In this document: positions 13,765-22,721 of the stretch, one piece after another
Layout of the letters: the number at the start of each line of letters is the position of its first letter
Position numbering within the stretch: the first letter of the stretch is position 1
Source: CAZFYZ01 sp964523735
GTDB taxonomy: Bacteria; Armatimonadota; UBA5829
NCBI GenBank assembly: GCA_964523735.1
Contig: CAZFYZ010000018.1
Coordinates: 1 to 46,237, forward strand
DNA length: 46,237 bases
Reading direction: 5' to 3'
Translations under genes and position numbers: made by a program
Notes under the pieces: model-generated
Databases searched by the model: none
What the model saw: the letters and a program-made list of their open reading frames with translations, nothing else
What the model was told of the DNA's origin: nothing

Positions 13765-16700
13765 CTATTGAGTACTCAGAGTCACGAACGTTGCGCTGCC
13801 GAGTACCACTGGGCCCACGTCCACAGTACCGTCTGTGCCTACCTGAACCTGCCTTGTCTGGCCGGACACCGTGACTGCCACACCACCGGTGAGCTGAGTT
13901 CTGAGTCTCAGCGAGTTGATCGCAACCGGGTCGAGAAGATTGGTGATCTCGTAGATCTCTGTGGGCCCCTGGCGGTGGTACTTCACCTGCCCTAGCCACT
14001 TCGGCAGCATTATCGGCAGAACGAACTGGCCGTTCTGCCAGACCCACTCGGCGGGCTTGATTGAAGCAGTGCCGCGCGGAACGTCCATGCGCAGACCCGC
14101 GGCGGCATAGGTCATGACCATGGTCGAGCCCATGCGCTGGTCCCTGAGCAGGAAGTAGGGGATGCTGCAGTTCGGGGGATCGTTGATCCACTCCTCCTGG
14201 CACCACGGGATACGTCCCTTGCCCACGGTCAGGCCCCGCCAGACCTCGCTGGTGACCCTTAGCCCTATGTCGTCAAGATCGCGATACATGCAATGCGAGG
14301 CATAGGGATACTGCCACCCAACGGCCTCCACGTCGGCGATTCCGGAGCCGGTGCTTGTCCCATCAGGGCGAAGAGCGTCTGTCAGGCCATACAGGGCATT
14401 ACCGCCGAGCACGTCGTCCATGACCTGGAGCGCCGAACAGACATGATCGTTTGGTAAGCCGTCGTCGATACCAAGTATATCTGCGTACCAGGTTCCCGCC
14501 AACTGCAGAAGAGATACCCAGTCCAGTCCACCGCCGTCCGCCGTGGCTGATTGCTTGTAGTAGCTGCCCGTCCAGATCAACGCTTCTATCTGAGCCCGAG
14601 CCTTCTGCTGCGTTGCCCGGAGTTGGGCGGCATATCCGGGCTCGCCCAGATCGTCGGCCAGCCGCGCCACCGCGAGGAGCATCACGTTCCACTGGTTCGC
14701 ATCGTAGCCGCATTTGTCAATCATACTCCAGCCGTCATAGCCGTAGGATGTCTCGGGCAGGCCGTCTCGGTCGGAGTCCATGTTATCGACCCAGGCGACG
14801 GCGCGTTTGACGTGCGGCCACATCTCCTGAAGGAACGCACTGTCGCCGGTCCACTGATAGTGCCTCGCGACTTCCATGCAGAACTTGATCGGCAGGTTGA
14901 CCCAGTAGCCCGCATAGACGCTCGTGTTTGGATTCGGCGAGACCGCCGGCAGGTTGGTTGCGAACTTGTAGTTGTCGTTCAGGGTTACGGTGCAGCAAGA
15001 CCCGCCAAGATCGTGGATTATGAAGCCGTCGGCATCCTGCACGCTACAGTACTGCCTGAGAACGGTCGCATCGACTTCGGGGAAGCCGGCAAGCTGGGTG
15101 AACGAACCGTAGTAGCGCACATCCATGGTACCGTAGAACGCGCAACCGGTCGGCGATTCGTAGGTGAACTGGATTCCGTCAAGCGTGTTCCAGGTGCCGA
15201 CGGGCATCAGGTAGAAGTTGCTCTGGGCCATTTCCCGGTACCACCTGGGCAGCGTGCTGGTGTTGATTACGTCGTAATGCCGCTTGGTGTCCTGAAGAAG
15301 AACGGCGTGGTCGCTTGCGATCTCCTCCGCAACCTCGCACGAATCCGCGAACCAGTTCTCATAGGCATGCCCGAACCGGTAGCCGCTGACATCAAAGTGA
15401 TTCGGGGCGTACCAAGTGCAGACCAGCCCCGCGACTGTCTTCTCGCCAGGCGCCAGCACGAACCTCTGTTGAACTGCATACACCGTTGCGTTGGGCTGAG
15501 GAGTGGTATCGGAGCTGGCGACGGCGGTTGGCAGTGCGCCAGGGCTCGCGACCTGGTACGTCAGGACCTGAGCGCCCGGCAGCGCGCGAGCGGCGAGAGT
15601 GTAGCCGGCATCCGCGTTCTTGTACACCCCGCTCCCGGATCCGAGGAGCATGCGGTCGATGTCTGCCTGCCGCGCGGCCAGGACCTCCGGTGTGAGTGGA
15701 ATACCGGAGAGTTGGCCCGTGGTTACGGCGAAGACTATGGGCGCGATCTGCCCCGATTTCCGCAGCTCTATCGATTGAACGGTTCTTGTGCCGTCAGTTG
15801 GGATCGCGTAGAGGAATACCTGATAGGTCCCGCCGACGCCGTTGTCATATCCCGTGTAGCGAGTGGGTGAGTAGAGCGCCGAGCCGCCCATCCAGTCCCC
15901 GATCTCGTAGCCGTCCCGGAGCGGGACCGTCGAGTCGGCTCCATCTGAGTAATGGATCACATATTGAGCCGTGCCGCTGCTAGCCCATCCCGCACAGTTG
16001 CCGAAGATGAAGAGACAGTCGGTCTGCCGGTTCACGGGTATGGTGACCGAAGTGGTGGACGTTTTTGGCCCCGCCATGACGATCGACTTGTTGTTGTTGG
16101 CGGCGTCGTCAATGATCTGGAAGGGGATTCCGTAGATGGAGATCGGGCCCGCCGGCAGATCACCGAACTTGAGTGGCCCATTGCCGCCAGTGGTTCCAAA
16201 AGGACTTAGGAGGTAGCTGCGGTTGCACGCCTGGCGCATGTCGAGAGAGGTGAAGTTGTACCCGCGCAGGTAGGCGTCCTCCAGCGTTTTCCGTATGTCG
16301 GACGTGCCGGACGCAGTGACAGAGAAGTTGATCCCCGAGCTGGATTCGGCCACATAAGACGCGGCGGTACCCTCGATCTCTACCGGCACGCCTCCGGAGA
16401 GTCCCGATAGCCAGCTCGCGATATCAGTACCGTAGGACAGAACAAGTCCAACCTCGGCCGGTTCACCGGTGCGGTTGCGGATCTCGGCGTCGAAGATGGC
16501 TCCTGGATAGCCGCTGCGACGAACATCGTGCAGGATGAGCGGCGACCAGCACCAGAGAGTAAGGTCCACCGGAAGATCGGGGAAGGTAAGCCTGGCGAAC
16601 GGGAAGTTGCCCTCGAAACACACTCTGCCACTAGAAAGTGAGTAGACCTGCGTGCTCCCGTCGGTCTTATACGAAAGCCAGATACCGGAGCCGGGAATCG

Positions 16701-18450
16701 AGGCAATGCGAGCATTCCAGTTGTTGACATTGCCAAACTCCATGAGCGTGCCCTGGCTTGATACCTCGATGCTGCCCGCCCCCAGTCCGCCAAGCGGCAT
16801 TCCCACCGCCCTGCCATTTTGGTTGAACGGAATCCCTCGGAAATCGGCCAGTACACCCAGCGGTCCCTGAAGATCGCTTGCGTCGGGCAGGTAGTCGATC
16901 TTGTCGGAGTCCGAAGAACGGATGACTGGGACGACGCCGGCCTCCCCCATCTCGGCGCCAGCACAGCCAGTGACTACGGCAAAGCCCTCGCGTCGAGCGA
17001 AGTTCGGGCAGTAGACCTTGATGGGTAGGGGCGAGCCGTCCGATATTCTGAACCAAGCGAAGTTGGGATCGGCCTCGATGATCCTGCCCGCCACGCGCAC
17101 GAGCAGACCACAGGTAGGCGCGCCCGATCCGTGGAGCGACGTGATGTTCATACCAACCGGTCGGACAGTCTGCTTGCCAAGGACTTCCGGCTGGCCGGCG
17201 AGCTGTACGACTCGCTCGCCATCCACTGTCGCCAGCACCCCGTTGAGGTTCAGAAGAGTGTTCTCGGTGGCCGACGAAGCGCCAGTCACTCGGATTCCAG
17301 AGGTTCGGTCGGGTTCCTCAATGTAGAACCCGGTGGTCACGGGTTGCTGGGATGAGTCCAGCCCGGTGGTCGCCATTGTCAGGACCTTGGACTCAAGACG
17401 GACGCCTTGTCCATCCGGCAGCGTCCGCAGGTCGCTGATTGCATCAACGGAGATAACGTATGGCTCCGGAAAGTCGAGCTGAGCGACGCCATGTAGACGC
17501 CATCCGAACCATGTGTCGTTGTCGTAGAAGTACCCGTTATTGGAGTTCCACGGGCCGCCGTCCGGAGGCACGCTATACCACTGAAGCGGATAGTCTGCCA
17601 TGTTGACGAAGACGATCTCGTCGAGTCCGTCGCTGTCCACGTCGCCGAACTGGACGGGGTAGCCGAAGTCCGGGCCCCATTGCCCGTTGGTCCCGTCAAT
17701 GACGGTGGTATTCCATGAGGCGTCAGCGGCGCGGAACACACCCGCCGCTCCGTAGGAGGGAGAGTAGACCATCATGGTCTTCGCAAGCTGGTTCGGGATG
17801 GTCTTTCCTCCGCCAAGGGGAACGGCATCATAGTAAGGCGACTGCAAGTCCTCTCCATCCAGCCCCGCGCGCCAGAACGTGCCGGCATCCTGTCTCCACC
17901 ACAACAAGTCGCCCTTGAACCCCTGGAGGCGTGCGTCAACGGCGTAGGCACGGCTCATCGCGCCCAGGGGCGTCAGGCTTGTGGTGTCAACACGCACGGC
18001 GTAGGCCTGCCCGGCGGATTCGGATCGATAGACGACCAAGCCGCGAGTGCTGACACCGCCTTGCCTGAGCACGGTGAGAGGGACAGCGTCGGAGTGCGCT
18101 CCAGGAACCGCGTGAACGTTCTCGGCGTGCCAAGCCCCATCAGGCGGAATGTCGTAGTACCACAGGCCGCCAGTTGCGGGGTCACGGAACACTAGATCGT
18201 TATCAAGGCTGTCTCCGTCCACGTCGCCGATGATGCCGTCCTGCAGTTGGCTAGTCCCTATCAGAGTAACACGCTGTCGGGTGTCGGCCATGTAGAGGCA
18301 GTAGTTGCCGCCCTCGGCAGGCTGATACACCGCAGCCGGGCGAACGGCCGCCCAGACCACGGGCGAGTTGACAGCGATGCCCAATGCCAGCATCATGACA
18401 GTGCCCAACAGGGCGCGGCCGTGTGTCTCGACTAACCGACTCAGTTTCAT
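13765..18450 (-). CDS. Secreted FG-GAP/OB-fold + GH116 (GBA2-like) glycoside hydrolase
   Basis: A 1561-residue exported protein. A signal peptide covers roughly residues 1-35 (start ATG 18450 after GAGAGGGG). Residues about 36-340 form an FG-GAP-like propeller ('GDVDGDSLDNDLVF', 'GDVDSDGLDEIVFV'). Two OB-fold-like modules follow: one around 'TGFYIEEPDR' near residue 372 and one around 'ISDGSPLPIKVYC' near residue 460. From Met551 ('MPLGGLGAGSIEVSSQG') to the end it is a GH116/non-lysosomal-glucosylceramidase-type domain with 'TMDVRYYGS' and 'DGLPETSYGYDGW'. Family members are beta-glucosidases or beta-xylosidases. The N-terminal block is homologous to the protein at 29437, and the enzyme domain to its upstream neighbour. 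No anchor was seen. Confidence 0.88.
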   Translation of the reverse strand: MKLSRLVETHGRALLGTVMMLALGIAVNSPVVWAAVRPAAVYQPAEGGNYCLYMADTRQRVTLIGTSQLQDGIIGDVDGDSLDNDLVFRDPATGGLWYYDIPPDGAWHAENVHAVPGAHSDAVPLTVLRQGGVSTRGLVVYRSESAGQAYAVRVDTTSLTPLGAMSRAYAVDARLQGFKGDLLWWRQDAGTFWRAGLDGEDLQSPYYDAVPLGGGKTIPNQLAKTMMVYSPSYGAAGVFRAADASWNTTVIDGTNGQWGPDFGYPVQFGDVDSDGLDEIVFVNMADYPLQWYSVPPDGGPWNSNNGYFYDNDTWFGWRLHGVAQLDFPEPYVISVDAISDLRTLPDGQGVRLESKVLTMATTGLDSSQQPVTTGFYIEEPDRTSGIRVTGASSATENTLLNLNGVLATVDGERVVQLAGQPEVLGKQTVRPVGMNITSLHGSGAPTCGLLVRVAGRIIEADPNFAWFRISDGSPLPIKVYCPNFARREGFAVVTGCAGAEMGEAGVVPVIRSSDSDKIDYLPDASDLQGPLGVLADFRGIPFNQNGRAVGMPLGGLGAGSIEVSSQGTLMEFGNVNNWNARIASIPGSGIWLSYKTDGSTQVYSLSSGRVCFEGNFPFARLTFPDLPVDLTLWCWSPLILHDVRRSGYPGAIFDAEIRNRTGEPAEVGLVLSYGTDIASWLSGLSGGVPVEIEGTAASYVAESSSGINFSVTASGTSDIRKTLEDAYLRGYNFTSLDMRQACNRSYLLSPFGTTGGNGPLKFGDLPAGPISIYGIPFQIIDDAANNNKSIVMAGPKTSTTSVTIPVNRQTDCLFIFGNCAGWASSGTAQYVIHYSDGADSTVPLRDGYEIGDWMGGSALYSPTRYTGYDNGVGGTYQVFLYAIPTDGTRTVQSIELRKSGQIAPIVFAVTTGQLSGIPLTPEVLAARQADIDRMLLGSGSGVYKNADAGYTLAARALPGAQVLTYQVASPGALPTAVASSDTTPQPNATVYAVQQRFVLAPGEKTVAGLVCTWYAPNHFDVSGYRFGHAYENWFADSCEVAEEIASDHAVLLQDTKRHYDVINTSTLPRWYREMAQSNFYLMPVGTWNTLDGIQFTYESPTGCAFYGTMDVRYYGSFTQLAGFPEVDATVLRQYCSVQDADGFIIHDLGGSCCTVTLNDNYKFATNLPAVSPNPNTSVYAGYWVNLPIKFCMEVARHYQWTGDSAFLQEMWPHVKRAVAWVDNMDSDRDGLPETSYGYDGWSMIDKCGYDANQWNVMLLAVARLADDLGEPGYAAQLRATQQKARAQIEALIWTGSYYKQSATADGGGLDWVSLLQLAGTWYADILGIDDGLPNDHVCSALQVMDDVLGGNALYGLTDALRPDGTSTGSGIADVEAVGWQYPYASHCMYRDLDDIGLRVTSEVWRGLTVGKGRIPWCQEEWINDPPNCSIPYFLLRDQRMGSTMVMTYAAAGLRMDVPRGTASIKPAEWVWQNGQFVLPIMLPKWLGQVKYHRQGPTEIYEITNLLDPVAINSLRLRTQLTGGVAVTVSGQTRQVQVGTDGTVDVGPVVLGSATFVTLSTQ

Positions 18451-18504
18451 ATTACTACCCCTCTCAACTACCGCGCCGGGACCACAGTTCCGCTACACGG
18501 CTCA

Positions 18505-21500
18505 CTACACTCGGCGGACGCTGATCTTCGCCGGTGCTTTGCCTAACTTGATCCGACCCACGTCAACTGTACCGTCAGGTGCGACTGACGCGCGGGTCTT
18601 CTGGGCAGAGACAGTCACTTCCACCGTTCCCGTGAATCCGGTGCGGAGCTTCAGCGACTTCAGTTCGACGGCTGGGAGCAGGTTCGTGATCTCCCATTTC
18701 TCTTCAGAGTTCTTGCGACTGTACTTTACCTGTCCCAGCCATTTCGGCAGCGTCACCGGCAGGGTGAACGAGGCATCTTTCCACACCCACTCAGCCGGTC
18801 TCACGGACGCTGTCCCGGCGGGAACATCCATCAGGAGCCCAGCGGCTGCGTATGACATAGCCATCGCCGAGCCCATGCGCATATCACGGGTGAGCCAATA
18901 GGTGCACTCGCCTTTCTTGGGGTCGAGGAGGCACTCCTCCTGGCACCAGGGGATCCTGGCCTTTTCGACGGTGAGCCCTCGCCATATCTCGTCCGCAACC
19001 CGCAGAGCCCGGTCGTCCAGTCCACGATACATGCAGTGAGAGGCGAAGAAGTACTGCCAGCCGATGGCCTGTGCGTCGCAGATCCACCACTTGATCAGGC
19101 TTCCGTCCGCCTGTAGAGCGTCATAGAGGCCGTACATTGCCTCTTTGCTGAGTATGTCGTCCATGGTCCCAAGGGCGGTTGTCACGCGATCCCTTGATAG
19201 TCCTTCGTCGAAGCCGAGCATGTCGGCATACCATGAGCCGGCAACCTGCAGAATCGACACCCAGTCGAGGCCGCCTCCATCCCCGGTCGCCGATTGCTTG
19301 TAATACGTGCCTGTCCAGATGAGCTTCTCGATCTGGGCGACAGCCTTCTTGTGAGTTGCCATAAGGGATGCCGCGTAGTCGGGCTCTCCAAGATCATTGG
19401 CCAGTCGCGCAACAGCGACGAGCATGGCAGCCCATTGGTTGGCATCGTAGCCGCACTTGTCGATCATGCGCCAGCCGTCGTATCCGTAGCTTGTCTCGGG
19501 CAGGCCATCACGGTCCTCGTCCTGCGCATCGATCCACTTGACAGCCTGCTTGACGCTTGGCCACATCTCGCGCAGGAACTTCATATCGCCTGTCCACTGA
19601 TAATCGCGGGCAACCTGAAGGCAGTACTTGATTGGCAGGTTCACCCAGTATCCCTGGTAATCAGCCCTGTTCTTGCTGGGCTCGACGAAGCTCTTTGGCG
19701 CTTCCTCTGAAGCCGTGTACGTATCGTTGAGTCCGGTCGAACCGCCAAGGTCGTGAGGTATGAAGCCGTCAGCATGCTGAGCCTTGACATACTGGCGCAG
19801 GACTGTCTTGTCGAGTTCGGGGAACGCCGCCAGCATCATGAGCGAGCCGTAGTAGCGTACGTCCATTGTTCCGAAGCACGGGCAGCCGTCCGGGGTCTCG
19901 TAGGTGAACACGAGCCCGTCCTTGGTCATCCACGTGCACGCCGGCAACAGGTAGAAGTTGCTTTGGACCATCTCGCGGTACCACTTGGGCAGCGTGCTCG
20001 TGGCGATCACGTCGTAATGCTTCTTGGTGTCTCGCAGTAAGCTGTCGTGATCTCGCGCGACCTCCTCCGCGACCGCCGACGCATCGGCGAACCACTCCTC
20101 GTACTTGTGTCCGAACATCCGGCCTGAGGTTGCGTAGTGGTCCGGGGCGAACCAGGCGCACAGAAGCCCGGCCTCGGCCCTCTTGCCAGGCGCAAGGCTG
20201 AACCGCTGCTCGACAGCGTAGACGCTGGGGTTCTCCTCGGAGGCCGGTCGGCCATCCGTCAGGATGCGCTTCAGGCTCTCTGGGTCGGTCGCCTGGTAGG
20301 TGACTACTTCACCCCCGGCGCTCTTTCTGGCGGCAACCGTGTATCCGGCATCGGTTCGGTAGATCTGCTTGAATGCATTCTCGCTGCCCGCCATCCGGTT
20401 CACCTGGGTCTCGCGCATCTGCGCCACGCCCTCGGTGTAGGGCGTCTTTGAGACCACACCCGTCGTCAGAGCAAACAGCATCGGCGCCTTGCCTCCGTAC
20501 TGGCTCAACACGACGGACTCGATCTCCTTGGAGCTGTCGGTGGTCACTGCGAACACATTGATGGTGTAGTTCTGGCCGTTCCCGATCTTGCCCGTCAGTT
20601 GCGCGGGGGAGTAGGCCATCGATCCGCCCATCCAGTCGCTCAGCTCGAATTCACTCCTTAACGGAACGCGCTTCTCGGTGCCGTCCTTGTAGCGGATAAT
20701 GTACTCACACTCCGACAATACGGCGTTTGCCCAACCAGCGCAGTTGCCAAGGAAGAACAGACAGTCCGCCTTCCGGTTGACCGGAATGGTGACGCTCTGT
20801 GTCCCGGCGGGCCCGCCGACCATTATCATCGACTTACCTTCGGTGGCTGCGTCGTCCAGGATATGGAAAGGCAGGTCGAACACCCGGGTATCGCCGGGTT
20901 TGAGATCGGAAAAGCTCAGTGAAGCGTTTACTGGATCGACGCCGAATGGATGGTTCAGGTAGCTGCGATTGCAGACACCGCTGATGTCAACGGGCTGGCA
21001 ATCGTAGGCTCTCAGATAAGCATCCCTGAGGTCCTTTCTTAGTTCGATGAGCTTGGGGTTGGTGGGATCGTTCGCGCTCGCCTTCGCGGTGAAGCTGATG
21101 CCGGAAGCGGCCTTGCCTGAATATGGGGCGGCTGTGCTTGCCACCTTGACCACGCCTGTGCCGTGAGCACCGGTTGCCTGCGCGCCAAGCCAGTCTCCGT
21201 AGTCCGTTCCGTAGGACAGGACGAGGCCGATATCAGCCTTCTCCGATCCAGTGTTGGTTATCTGGGCGTCGAAGATAGCCACCGGATAGGCGCTGCGGCG
21301 AACGTCGTGCATGACAAACGGCGACCAGCACCAGAGGGTGACATCGACGGGCAGATCTGGGAACTTGAGCTTGGCGAATGGGAAGTTGCCCTCAAACAGC
21401 ACCTTTCCCTCCCCAAGCGGGAATACCTGGGTCTTGCCGCTGGTCTTGTAGGTGAGCCACAGGGCGCTGCCCGGGATCGACTTGAGTGAGGCACACCAGT

Positions 21501-21711
21501 TGTTGACGTTGCGGAACTCCATCAGCGTGCCCTGACTGGAGACCTCCATGGAGCCGGCTCCGATGCCGCCCATCGGCATTCCGACAGGGCGGCCCACTTC
21601 CGTGTAAGCGATGCCTTGAAAGTCGTTCATAATCTTCATGGTGTCACTCACAGCCGGAATCGTCGCCAGGGCTACTCCTACCAGCACTGTAGATACCAGA
21701 CGAAACCGCAT
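18505..21711 (-). CDS. Secreted GH116 (GBA2-like) glycoside hydrolase
   Basis: 1068 residues. The ATG at 21711 has an ideal AAGGAGG site and opens a signal peptide ending near residue 23. The family opening 'GMPMGGIGAGSMEVSSQG' comes soon after. By eye the nucleophile-bearing segment is 'FTYETPDG...TMDVRYYGS' (Glu605 the candidate, Asp617 in the conserved DVRYY), and the acid/base-bearing segment is 'LPETSYGYDGW' (Asp745), matching the family's DQTYDGW region. The expected activity is a retaining beta-glucosidase or beta-xylosidase acting outside the cytoplasm. It is a clear paralogue of the next gene downstream but lacks that protein's N-terminal 530 residues. Gaps of 44 and 54 bp to its neighbours suggest one transcript. 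Confidence 0.9.
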   Translation of the reverse strand: MRFRLVSTVLVGVALATIPAVSDTMKIMNDFQGIAYTEVGRPVGMPMGGIGAGSMEVSSQGTLMEFRNVNNWCASLKSIPGSALWLTYKTSGKTQVFPLGEGKVLFEGNFPFAKLKFPDLPVDVTLWCWSPFVMHDVRRSAYPVAIFDAQITNTGSEKADIGLVLSYGTDYGDWLGAQATGAHGTGVVKVASTAAPYSGKAASGISFTAKASANDPTNPKLIELRKDLRDAYLRAYDCQPVDISGVCNRSYLNHPFGVDPVNASLSFSDLKPGDTRVFDLPFHILDDAATEGKSMIMVGGPAGTQSVTIPVNRKADCLFFLGNCAGWANAVLSECEYIIRYKDGTEKRVPLRSEFELSDWMGGSMAYSPAQLTGKIGNGQNYTINVFAVTTDSSKEIESVVLSQYGGKAPMLFALTTGVVSKTPYTEGVAQMRETQVNRMAGSENAFKQIYRTDAGYTVAARKSAGGEVVTYQATDPESLKRILTDGRPASEENPSVYAVEQRFSLAPGKRAEAGLLCAWFAPDHYATSGRMFGHKYEEWFADASAVAEEVARDHDSLLRDTKKHYDVIATSTLPKWYREMVQSNFYLLPACTWMTKDGLVFTYETPDGCPCFGTMDVRYYGSLMMLAAFPELDKTVLRQYVKAQHADGFIPHDLGGSTGLNDTYTASEEAPKSFVEPSKNRADYQGYWVNLPIKYCLQVARDYQWTGDMKFLREMWPSVKQAVKWIDAQDEDRDGLPETSYGYDGWRMIDKCGYDANQWAAMLVAVARLANDLGEPDYAASLMATHKKAVAQIEKLIWTGTYYKQSATGDGGGLDWVSILQVAGSWYADMLGFDEGLSRDRVTTALGTMDDILSKEAMYGLYDALQADGSLIKWWICDAQAIGWQYFFASHCMYRGLDDRALRVADEIWRGLTVEKARIPWCQEECLLDPKKGECTYWLTRDMRMGSAMAMSYAAAGLLMDVPAGTASVRPAEWVWKDASFTLPVTLPKWLGQVKYSRKNSEEKWEITNLLPAVELKSLKLRTGFTGTVEVTVSAQKTRASVAPDGTVDVGRIKLGKAPAKISVRRV

Positions 21712-21755
21712 TGCATCCTCCTTGAGCTGTTGCACTCGCAGTTATAGGTTAGAGT

Positions 21756-22685
21756 TCATTTCCGGGCTCCGGGGTATCGGACGGAGAACGGCCCACCAGG
21801 CAGTGAGCCCGGGGGGAGCAGTTTGCCCGTCCGTTGCTCGAACTCCCGTTGTGCCCGTCCGGCCTGCTCCATCTGGCCCAGGCCCTGATAGCAGTACGCA
21901 AGATTGGCGTAGACTCCGGCGTACAGATCAGGGTCAAGGGCTATTGCCTTCTCGCACTCCGTAGCGGCCTGAGGCAATCGTCCTCGTTGGAACTCGAGCG
22001 CTCCAAGAAAGTAGTGCCCCCACCAGTTGTCCGGTTCGATCTCAAGCGCACTCACAAGCTCCGGCTTTGCCTCCGACGGCCGCCCGCCTTGAACGGCCAG
22101 CATACCGCATATGACCCGTCGGAAGACGTCGACGGACTTGGCGGGGGCTTTGCACAGCGCCGACGAAGAACAAGGGGTCCCCGGATCGATGTTAGTGTCT
22201 CGCAGGGCTGATACTAGCCTCCCGGTCAGGCTGCCGATCAGCGCGAACAGGTGGTCCTGGCTGTCGCGGCAGTGGAGGGACTTCGCCTCCCCGTTTCTGC
22301 TGGTGAAGATTCTGACGGTGACATCCAGCCAGGATCCCGCCACAGCAGTGTCTATGTAGAGCACGAATGCAGGCCTCAGTCGTTCCATGACAGCATTGAC
22401 TCTGGCTTGTGGGTCCGATGAGGAAGCGGACTGCACGGCCGCCACAGTCTGCAGCCGGTCGGTCGGCGACAGACCCGACAGGCGGCCGAGTCTCTTCTCC
22501 AGGTCGAACGAAATTCCCGCTGAAAGCCACTGCGCGGACGGTTGGGCGCCCACGGTCTCCCCGGCTATGACCGCGTAGGTGCTGACTGTGTCCATCGACT
22601 GCCCTCCTGCCTCAACAACAACGGTGCCGGAGGCCAGAGCGAGGACGGCTACAGCGCACGACAAGCCTATTGACCAGTATTCCAT
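21756..22685 (-). CDS. Exported TolB-like/TPR protein
   Basis: 309 residues with an N-terminal hydrophobic export segment (about 1-28). A middle part around residues 35-150 has the look of TolB-N/FlgO-type domains ('AQWLSAGISFDLEKRLGRLSGL'). Residues about 195-285 contain at least two TPR motifs ('EAKPELVSALEIEPDNWWGHYFLGALEFQRGRLPQA...', 'AATECEKAIALDPDLYAGVYANLAYCYQGLG'). TPRs mediate protein-protein contacts, so it may be a scaffold or chaperone for the secreted hydrolases around it (inference). The ATG at 22685 follows the previous stop by 36 bp. The specific function is not recognised. Confidence 0.75.
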   Translation of the reverse strand: MEYWSIGLSCAVAVLALASGTVVVEAGGQSMDTVSTYAVIAGETVGAQPSAQWLSAGISFDLEKRLGRLSGLSPTDRLQTVAAVQSASSSDPQARVNAVMERLRPAFVLYIDTAVAGSWLDVTVRIFTSRNGEAKSLHCRDSQDHLFALIGSLTGRLVSALRDTNIDPGTPCSSSALCKAPAKSVDVFRRVICGMLAVQGGRPSEAKPELVSALEIEPDNWWGHYFLGALEFQRGRLPQAATECEKAIALDPDLYAGVYANLAYCYQGLGQMEQAGRAQREFEQRTGKLLPPGSLPGGPFSVRYPGARK

Positions 22686-22721
22686 GACAACTACAGAGTC
22701 TCCGACTCCACTGTTCTGCCG

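Noticed and set aside
14551..15870. 439-codon plus-strand open frame
   Set aside because: Antisense shadow of the GH116 catalytic domain, whose motifs are clear on the other strand.
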